A model generated the notes under the pieces. That model did not search any database. It was given only the letters and a program-made list of their open reading frames with translations, and had not been told where the DNA came from. The position numbers were made by a program, and so were the translations under genes. This document shows, piece by piece, positions 58,588 through 64,000 of a stretch of DNA of 64,000 bases (position 1 is its first letter; each line of letters opens with the position of its first letter). Origin of the DNA: Streptomyces sp. CB03234 (GTDB lineage Bacteria; Actinomycetota; Actinomycetes; Streptomycetales; Streptomycetaceae). The DNA is taken from contig NZ_LIYH01000003.1 of the NCBI RefSeq assembly GCF_001905885.1, positions 372,001 to 436,000 on the forward strand. Direction: 5' to 3'.

Positions 58588-59892
58588 TCAGCGCTGATAT
58601 CTGGCCAGCACCAGATTGCCGTCGTCCACCAGGCGTTTCTCCAGTTCCACGGCGTCGATGGCGCCGCTGTAGTACTCCTGGAAGGCGGGCGTGGCCACCT
58701 TGTCCTTCCACTCGGGGTAGCCGCGCACCGACTGCGCCGGCGCGGGCCGGAGGTTCCCGGCGAGCGCGGCGCCGGTCGCCCAGCCGTCCTTCGCCGTATG
58801 CAACGACGGGTCCTTCAGCGCCTGTCTGCCGGTCGGCAGCATCCAGTCGCCGCGCGCGAGGCGCACCATGTTGGGCGGCTGGAGGAGGAAGTCGATGAAC
58901 CGGGTGGCTTCCTTCTTGTACGGGCTGTCCTCGGCGATCGACAGGGTCTGCGGGCTCACGCCCTGTGTCAGGCCGCCGTCGCCCCCGGGCGCGGGCAGCA
59001 CCATCCACTCGAACCCTTCCGGCGCCTGCTGCACGATCTGCTGCCGGTAGGAGAAGCCGAGCGGGACCATGGCGTACTTGCCGCCGAAGAAGCCGGGCAG
59101 GGTGTCGGAGCCGCCCATGCCGAGCGTGGTGCGCGGCGCGCTGCGGTCGGTGTTGACCTGGGCGTGGACGGTGCCGGGCATCACGGCGTCGCCGTCGGTG
59201 AACCGGACTTCGACTCGGCCGTCGGCACCGCGGTGGAAGAGCTTCCCGCCCGCGGACAGGCCCAGGTTGAGGGAGACGGAGACCGGCTCCTTCAGCGGCC
59301 AGGCGACGGCGTACTTCCCCTCCCCCATGGCCGCCGTCAGCTCCTTGGTGACCTGCCGGAACTCCGGCCACGTCCAGGGCCGTTCCGGGGTCGGGACGCG
59401 CACGCCGGACGCCTGGAGGATCTTCTTGTTCGCCATGATGACGCGCGGTTCCTGGAGGAACGGCACGCCGTACACGCCGTCGCCGAAGGTGGTCGTCTCC
59501 CAGCTCGCCTCCGGGATGTCCGCCTTCAGCCGGGCGGGCAGCAGCGGCCGGAGGTCGGCGAGGTAGCCGCCGTACGCGAAGTCGGCGAGGTCGTCGGAGG
59601 CGTCGTGGATGATGTCGGGCGCCTCACCGCCCTCGAAGGAGGTGAGGAGCTGGTCGTGGACGCTGTCCCAGCTTCCCTGGACGTACTCGACCCGGATGTC
59701 GGGGTGGGCGGCGTTCCACTCCGCGACCAGCTCCTTGTTGGCGTCGACGGACTCCTTCTGCCAGGCCAGAGACTGGAACCGGAGCACGGTCCCGCCCGGC
59801 GCGCGATCGCCGCGCTCGCCGCCGTCGCCGGTGCAGCCGACCGGCAGGAGGGCGAGGACGACGGCCAGGACGACGGCCACGCGTGCGCGCAT
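58588..59892 (-). CDS. Extracellular sugar-binding lipoprotein of an ABC importer
   Basis: 434 aa. Lipoprotein signal with lipobox Cys in LLPVGCTG (about residue 20), then a SBP_bac_1 fold: [47 protein letters not shown] and [19 protein letters not shown]. Binds an oligosaccharide for import by the two permeases encoded upstream; the sugar is unknown. ATG at 59892 overlaps the permease stop (ATGA). Confidence 0.92.
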   Translation of the reverse strand: MRARVAVVLAVVLALLPVGCTGDGGERGDRAPGGTVLRFQSLAWQKESVDANKELVAEWNAAHPDIRVEYVQGSWDSVHDQLLTSFEGGEAPDIIHDASDDLADFAYGGYLADLRPLLPARLKADIPEASWETTTFGDGVYGVPFLQEPRVIMANKKILQASGVRVPTPERPWTWPEFRQVTKELTAAMGEGKYAVAWPLKEPVSVSLNLGLSAGGKLFHRGADGRVEVRFTDGDAVMPGTVHAQVNTDRSAPRTTLGMGGSDTLPGFFGGKYAMVPLGFSYRQQIVQQAPEGFEWMVLPAPGGDGGLTQGVSPQTLSIAEDSPYKKEATRFIDFLLQPPNMVRLARGDWMLPTGRQALKDPSLHTAKDGWATGAALAGNLRPAPAQSVRGYPEWKDKVATPAFQEYYSGAIDAVELEKRLVDDGNLVLARYQR

Positions 59893-60734
59893 CAGGACTT
59901 CACCGCCCCGGCCGTCATGCCGCCCGTGATCCGCTTCTGGATGATCGCGAAGACGACGAGGGAGGGGAGGGTGGCGAGGAACGCGGCCGCGGCGAGCGGG
60001 CCGAGGTCGGCGACGCCCTCCGCGCCGAGGAAGTGGGTGAGGACGACCGGCAAGGTCTGCTTCTCCGGGGTCTTGAGCAGGACAAGGGCGAAGAAGAACT
60101 CGTTCCACGCGGTGATGAACGCGAAGAGCGCGGTGGCCACGATCCCGGGGGCGAGCAGCGGCGCGGTGACCGAGACGAGCGTACGGAGCCGGCCCGCGCC
60201 GTCGACGGCGGCGGCCTCCTCCAGCTCGGCCGGCACGGCCCGTACGTACCCGGTCAGCATCCACAGCGCGAACGGCAGCGACCACACGACGTAGACCAGG
60301 ATCAGGCCGAAGAGCGTGTTGATCAGGTGCAGGTTCTTCAGGACCAGGAAGAGCGGGATGATCACGAGCACGAAGGGGAACGCCTGGCTGACGACGACCC
60401 AGCCGGTGGCGGCGGCCGAGAGCCGGCCGCGGTGGCGGGCCATCACATACGCCATGGGCGTGGCGATGACGACGGCGATCAGGGCGGCTCCGAGGGCGGC
60501 GACCAGGCTGTTGGCGGCGGCCTGGAGCAGGGGCTGCTCGTCGAAGGCCTGACGGAAGTTGGCGAGGGTGGGGTTCTCGGGGATCCAGGTGGGGTGCAGG
60601 GAGCCGAGCTCACGGGCCGGTTTGAACGCGGTGGAGACCAGCCAGAGGAAGGGCAGGGCGAGGAAGGCCAGGTACGCGAGGAGGGCGAGGTACTGCCCGG
60701 CCCGCGCGGGCACGCTCGTACGAAGACCGCTCAC
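59892..60734 (-). CDS. Sugar ABC transporter permease (MalG-like)
   Basis: 280 aa. Six transmembrane helices; the EAA loop is EEAAAVDGAGRLRTLVSVTAPLLAPGI (about residues 180-205), typical of CUT1 carbohydrate permeases, and the C-terminal KRITGGMTAGAVK is characteristic of MalG-like proteins. GTG at 60734 overlaps the upstream permease stop (GTGA). The open frame continues upstream only as readthrough. Confidence 0.94.
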   Translation of the reverse strand: MSGLRTSVPARAGQYLALLAYLAFLALPFLWLVSTAFKPARELGSLHPTWIPENPTLANFRQAFDEQPLLQAAANSLVAALGAALIAVVIATPMAYVMARHRGRLSAAATGWVVVSQAFPFVLVIIPLFLVLKNLHLINTLFGLILVYVVWSLPFALWMLTGYVRAVPAELEEAAAVDGAGRLRTLVSVTAPLLAPGIVATALFAFITAWNEFFFALVLLKTPEKQTLPVVLTHFLGAEGVADLGPLAAAAFLATLPSLVVFAIIQKRITGGMTAGAVKS

Positions 60735-61690
60735 CGCTCCTCGCCCCCCTTCAGCCGGGCCACCAGATGGAAGGCGAGCAGGAGGGAGACGACGGCGACC
60801 ATCACGCAGCCCATGGCCGCCGCGTAGCCGAACTGTCCGTACCGGAACGCCTCTTCGTACGCGAACAGCATCGGCAGGCGCGTGCGGCCGCCGGGCCCGC
60901 CGCTGGTGAGCACGTACACCAGGGCGAAGGAGTTGAAGTTCCAGATCAGGTTGAGCGCCGTGATGGCGAGGGCGACGGGTTTGAGGGCGGGCCAGGTGAC
61001 GGTGCGGAAGCGGCGCCACGCGCCGGCGCCGTCGAGGGCGGCGGCCTCGTGGAGCTCCCGCGGGGTGTTCTGGAGCCCGGCGAGGAGGGCCACGGTGGTC
61101 TGCGGCATACCGGCCCAGATGCCGACGAGGATCACGGCGGGCAGCGCGGTGGCCAGGCCGGTGAGCCAGTCCCGTCCGTCGCCGAGGCCCAGGTCGCGGA
61201 CGGTCTCGTTGAGGATGCCGGCGTCGGGGTTGTAGACGAGCCGCCACATGATGCCGACGACCACCTCGGGCATGGCCCACGGGATGATCGCCAGGGCCCG
61301 CGCGAGCCAGCGGAAGCGGAGGTTCTGGTTGAGCAGCAGGGCCAGGCCGAGAGCGAGGAGGAACTCGGGGACGGTGACCCCGACCGCCCAGAGCAGACCG
61401 ATCCGGAACGACTCCCAGAACAGGGTGTCGTGCAGCAGGTCCTGGAAGTTGAGCGTGCCGATCCACTGGGTGGCGCGGGTGCGCCCGGACTGGGCGTCGG
61501 TGAAGGCCAGCGCGATGCCGTAGAGCAGCGGGCCTGCGCTGAGCAGGAGGATCGGGATCAGCGCGGGCAGGACGAGGAACCAGGCCCCGTGGTCCAGCGT
61601 CCGCTGTGCCGGCCGTTGTGCTGGTCTTCCGGCTCTCCCGGCTCTTCCGGCTCTCCCGCCGGACCGCTTCGTCGCGGTCACCAATGTCAC
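60731..61690 (-). CDS. Sugar ABC transporter permease (MalF-like)
   Basis: 319 aa. An Arg/Gly-rich N-terminus (GRAGRAGRAGRPAQRPAQR, encoded by a short DNA repeat) precedes six transmembrane helices with the EAA loop HEAAALDGAGAWRRFRTVTWPAL. First gene of the operon. No ATPase gene is present; Streptomyces CUT1 importers commonly share the ATPase MsiK encoded elsewhere. Start GTG at 61690 or GTG at 61681. The 128-bp divergent region to the kinase gene holds TGACG/CGTCA arms (61736-61756) that could be a weak operator. Confidence 0.92.
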   Translation of the reverse strand: MTLVTATKRSGGRAGRAGRAGRPAQRPAQRTLDHGAWFLVLPALIPILLLSAGPLLYGIALAFTDAQSGRTRATQWIGTLNFQDLLHDTLFWESFRIGLLWAVGVTVPEFLLALGLALLLNQNLRFRWLARALAIIPWAMPEVVVGIMWRLVYNPDAGILNETVRDLGLGDGRDWLTGLATALPAVILVGIWAGMPQTTVALLAGLQNTPRELHEAAALDGAGAWRRFRTVTWPALKPVALAITALNLIWNFNSFALVYVLTSGGPGGRTRLPMLFAYEEAFRYGQFGYAAAMGCVMVAVVSLLLAFHLVARLKGGEER

Positions 61691-61818
61691 GGACAGTCCC
61701 CTTTGTGAAGTTGGGCCGGCCTGGCGTCATCGTCCTGACGGGTCGTCGGTTCGTCAAGCGTGCCTGCGCGGATGCGAGACTTTGCCGGATCGGCACAGGT
61801 ACGGGAGGGACGGACGCG

Positions 61819-62694
61819 ATGGACGAGGCGCGGGCGCGGGAGGTGCTGGCCGCCGCCGGCCTGGCCGCCGCCGGGGCGGAGCCGACGCGGTCGGCGGCGG
61901 TGCTGCTGGCGCTGGGCGAGAACGCCGTCTTCGCCGTCGGCGAGCTGGTGGTGAAGGTCGGCCGGGACGCCGAGCTGATGGAGCGGGCCGGGCGGGAGGT
62001 GGCCGTCGCGTCCTGGCTCGCGGAGTCCGGCGTCCCCGCCGTACGGGCGGCGGAGCCCAAGCCCCGCCTGGTGGAGGGGCACCCGGTGACGGTCTGGCAC
62101 CGGCTGCCCGACGCCGTACGCCCGCCGGAGCCCCGGGACCTCGCCCCGCTGCTGCGCCGTGTCCACGCACTGGCCGAGCCGCCCTTCCCGCTGCCGCGCC
62201 GGGACCTGCTGGGCGGTGTGGAGCGGTGGCTGCGGCTCGCGGGCGACGCGATCGACCCGGCGGACGCGGCGTACCTGCGCGAGCGCCGCGACGGGTTCGC
62301 CGAGGCGGCGGCCGCGCTCGTCCCGCACCTGCCGCCGGGCCCCGTCCACGGCGACGCGCTGCCGCGCAATGTGCACGTCGGCCCGGACGGGCCGGTCCTG
62401 GTCGACCTGGAGACGTTCTCGGCGGACCTGCGCGAGCACGACCTGGTGGTCCTCGCCCTCTCCCGGGACCGCTACGGCCTCGACCCGGCCTCCTATGACG
62501 CGTTCACCGAGGCGTACGGCTGGGACGTGCGCGAGTGGGAGGGGTGCGGGGTGCTGCGCGGCGCCCGGGAGACCGCGAGCTGCGCCTGGGTGGCCCAGCA
62601 CGCGCCGTCGAACCCGAAGGCGCTCGCCGAGTTCCGCCGCCGGGTGGCGTCGCTGCGGGACGGCGACCCGGAGGTCCGCTGGTACCCGTTCTGA
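61819..62694 (+). CDS. APH-family phosphotransferase (aminoglycoside phosphotransferase fold)
   Basis: 291 aa. Protein-kinase-like fold: LGENAVFAVGELVVKVGRDAE (nucleotide loop and Lys), Brenner motif VHGDALPRNVHV (catalytic Asp, about residue 180), and LVDLETFSADLREHDLVVLAL in place of IDWE. Many chromosomal members phosphorylate small metabolites rather than antibiotics, so a resistance role cannot be assumed. ATG at 61819 follows GGGAGGGACGG. Confidence 0.86.
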   Translation: MDEARAREVLAAAGLAAAGAEPTRSAAVLLALGENAVFAVGELVVKVGRDAELMERAGREVAVASWLAESGVPAVRAAEPKPRLVEGHPVTVWHRLPDAVRPPEPRDLAPLLRRVHALAEPPFPLPRRDLLGGVERWLRLAGDAIDPADAAYLRERRDGFAEAAAALVPHLPPGPVHGDALPRNVHVGPDGPVLVDLETFSADLREHDLVVLALSRDRYGLDPASYDAFTEAYGWDVREWEGCGVLRGARETASCAWVAQHAPSNPKALAEFRRRVASLRDGDPEVRWYPF

Positions 62695-62729
62695 CATCAT
62701 GAACTCCGTTCGCCGACGGGAGGATTGAC

Positions 62730-63569
62730 ATGCGGGTGGAACTCAGCGACGTGACCCTGGAGGTCCAGGACAGCGTGACCGGCCGGGACCCCGTCCTGCT
62801 GGTGCACGGCTTCCCGGACACCCACGACCTCTGGCGCCATCAGGTGCGGGCGCTGAACGCCGCCGGGTACCGCACGATCGCGCCCGACCTGCGCGGCTTC
62901 GGCGCCTCCGGCCGGCCGGAGGGCACCGAGGCGTACGACCCGGCCCGCTCGGTGGCCGATCTGCTGGAGCTGCTGGACCGGCTGGACATCGGCTGCGTGC
63001 ACCTGGTCGGGCATGACTGGGGCTCGGGCGTCGCCCAGGGCCTGGCGCTGGCCGCGCCGGACCGTGTGGCGACCCTGTCCCTGCTGTCCGTGGGCAACCT
63101 CGGCTCGCTGCTGGCGGCGGGCTGGGAGCAGCACCAGGCGTCCTGGTACATGCAGCTGTTCCAGCTGGTCGGGGTCGCCGAGGACTGGCTGTCCCGGGAC
63201 GACTTCGCGAACCTCCGCGAGATGCTCGCCGAACACCCGGACCGGGAGGAGGCGGTGGAGCGGCTGCGCGCGCCGGGTGCGCTCACGTCCGCGCTGTCGA
63301 TCTACCGGGCGGGGCTGCCGCCGGCCGAGGTGATGTTCGGCCCGCCGCTGCCGCTGCCGCGGCTCCGGGGCCCGGTGCTGGGCGTGTGGAGCACGGGCGA
63401 CCGGTTCCTCACCGAGCGGTCGATGACCGGCACGGAGAAGTACGTGGACGGCTCATGGCGCTACGAGCGGGTCGAGGGCGCGGGCCACTGGCTGCAGTTG
63501 GACGCTCCGGAGCGGGTGAACGCGCTGCTGCTCGACTTCTTCGCCGAGCACGGCCGCCCGAAGCGCTGA
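62730..63569 (+). CDS. Alpha/beta hydrolase, epoxide hydrolase-like
   Basis: 279 aa. Oxyanion motif HGFPDTHDLW, nucleophile Asp in GHDWGSGV (about residue 96), late acid in VWSTGDRFLT and catalytic His in GAGHWLQLD. An Asp nucleophile with HGFP is the pattern of soluble epoxide hydrolases and haloalkane dehalogenases; the epoxide ring-opening Tyr pair is not evident by eye. ATG at 62730 with GGGAGGA upstream. 35 nt after the APH gene and possibly co-transcribed. Confidence 0.88.
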   Translation: MRVELSDVTLEVQDSVTGRDPVLLVHGFPDTHDLWRHQVRALNAAGYRTIAPDLRGFGASGRPEGTEAYDPARSVADLLELLDRLDIGCVHLVGHDWGSGVAQGLALAAPDRVATLSLLSVGNLGSLLAAGWEQHQASWYMQLFQLVGVAEDWLSRDDFANLREMLAEHPDREEAVERLRAPGALTSALSIYRAGLPPAEVMFGPPLPLPRLRGPVLGVWSTGDRFLTERSMTGTEKYVDGSWRYERVEGAGHWLQLDAPERVNALLLDFFAEHGRPKR

Positions 63570-63591
63570 CGGGACTTCCCGCCGGCCGCGG

Positions 63592-64000
63592 TCAGCCGAC
63601 GGCCGGCGCGGGCTCCCGCAGCGGCCAGGCCGGGTCTATGACGGCGTCCGGGGTGCCCTTGCGGCGCAGGAAGCTCTGGAAGTCCGCCGCCCACTGCGCG
63701 TACCACCCCACCTGCCGCTCGTGCAGCTCCCCCGGGGTCAGCGCCGCCACCGAGGCGTGCCGCTCCGCTATGGCGCACGCCACCAGTACGGCCGCCAGCG
63801 CGTCGGCGGCCGCCTGGTGGGCGCCGTCGAGCACCACGCCGTACTCGGCGCAGACCGCCTCCAGGTTCCGCTTCCCGCGGCGGTACCGGTCGACGGCACG
63901 GTCGATGGTGTACGGGTCGACGACCGGGCCGATCGGCGCGCCGCCCAGCCGCTCGCTCAGGCCGGGCAGCCCGTGCCGCCGCAACTCGGCGGAGAGCAGC
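63592..64000 (-). CDS. DnaQ-type 3'-5' exonuclease, 5' part off window
   Basis: Only the C-terminal 135 residues are visible; the frame continues past 64000 (LLSAELRRHGLPG before the first visible Met), so the N-terminal DEDD motifs lie outside. The segment YGVVLDGAHQAAADALAAVLVACAIAER matches the Exo III motif of RNase T/DNA polymerase III epsilon-like exonucleases (HxAxxD), here followed by a helical tail found in Streptomyces homologues. Role in DNA repair or proofreading is inferred from family. Confidence 0.82.
   Translation of the reverse strand, partial: LLSAELRRHGLPGLSERLGGAPIGPVVDPYTIDRAVDRYRRGKRNLEAVCAEYGVVLDGAHQAAADALAAVLVACAIAERHASVAALTPGELHERQVGWYAQWAADFQSFLRRKGTPDAVIDPAWPLREPAPAVG

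Noticed and set aside
59892..62369. 825-codon frame including the MalG-like permease
   Set aside because: The upstream two thirds are out-of-frame readthrough of the MalF-like gene; the real start is the GTG at 60734.

Overview
The window is very GC-rich, codes densely on both strands with strong third-position GC bias, and carries gene families typical of Streptomyces: DUF397/XRE/HATPase modules, DUF2637, a leader-peptide-headed cysteine operon, a GH38 mannosidase and a macrolide glycosyltransferase. It reads as chromosomal Streptomyces (or a very close relative). I see no rRNA, tRNA, CRISPR array, transposase or phage genes.

Layout. 1-2 kb: a truncated GCS2 carboxylate-amine ligase and an orphan type II thioesterase. 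1.9-10.8 kb: a purine-catabolism block with xdhC, an NCS2 permease and a three-subunit xanthine-dehydrogenase-type operon, divergent from a PucR regulator. 10.8-15.5 kb: a Cys-rich pentapeptide protein, an ArsR-CDF metal operon, a TPR-like protein and a tandem SUKH protein. 15.5-20.0 kb: a probable NLR-like immune pair. A small hydrophobic protein ends in the same short motif that opens the adjacent STAND ATPase/TPR protein, whose reading frame is broken. 20.1-26.4 kb: regulatory modules (HATPase, XRE, DUF397), a GntR gene, an iron-box-controlled FhuF-like reductase and a DUF2637 protein. 26.6-36.9 kb: alpha-mannosidase, PoxB, a PP2C-like protein, a helix-turn-helix regulator, DUF456, a repeat-rich gap, rsgA with an upstream mini-ORF, and a DM13 protein. 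37-45.2 kb: a two-component system, VOC, AraC, BrkB, an AidB-like dehydrogenase, a GAF regulator and a GNAT.

45.3-54.9 kb is an assimilatory sulfur operon: leader peptide, sulfite reductase, zinc-ribbon protein, cysH, cysC, cysD, cysN, a sulfonate/sulfur ABC transporter and a sirohydrochlorin chelatase. The genes are mostly joined by 1-4 nt overlaps. Together they import a sulfur source, activate and reduce sulfate to sulfide, and supply siroheme for the reductase. 54.9-64 kb: NTF2-like and DUF1697 proteins, a secreted subtilase, a macrolide glycosyltransferase with a promoter-embedded palindrome, a sugar ABC importer lacking its own ATPase, an APH-fold kinase, an epoxide-hydrolase-like protein and a truncated DnaQ-type exonuclease.

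The most interesting item is the NLR-like pair at 15.5-20.0 kb. Other notable items are the two tight inverted repeats before the XRE gene, the Cys-bearing variant CDF transporter with a probably leaderless ArsR gene, the leader-peptide-controlled cys operon, and several unexplained intergenic repeats.
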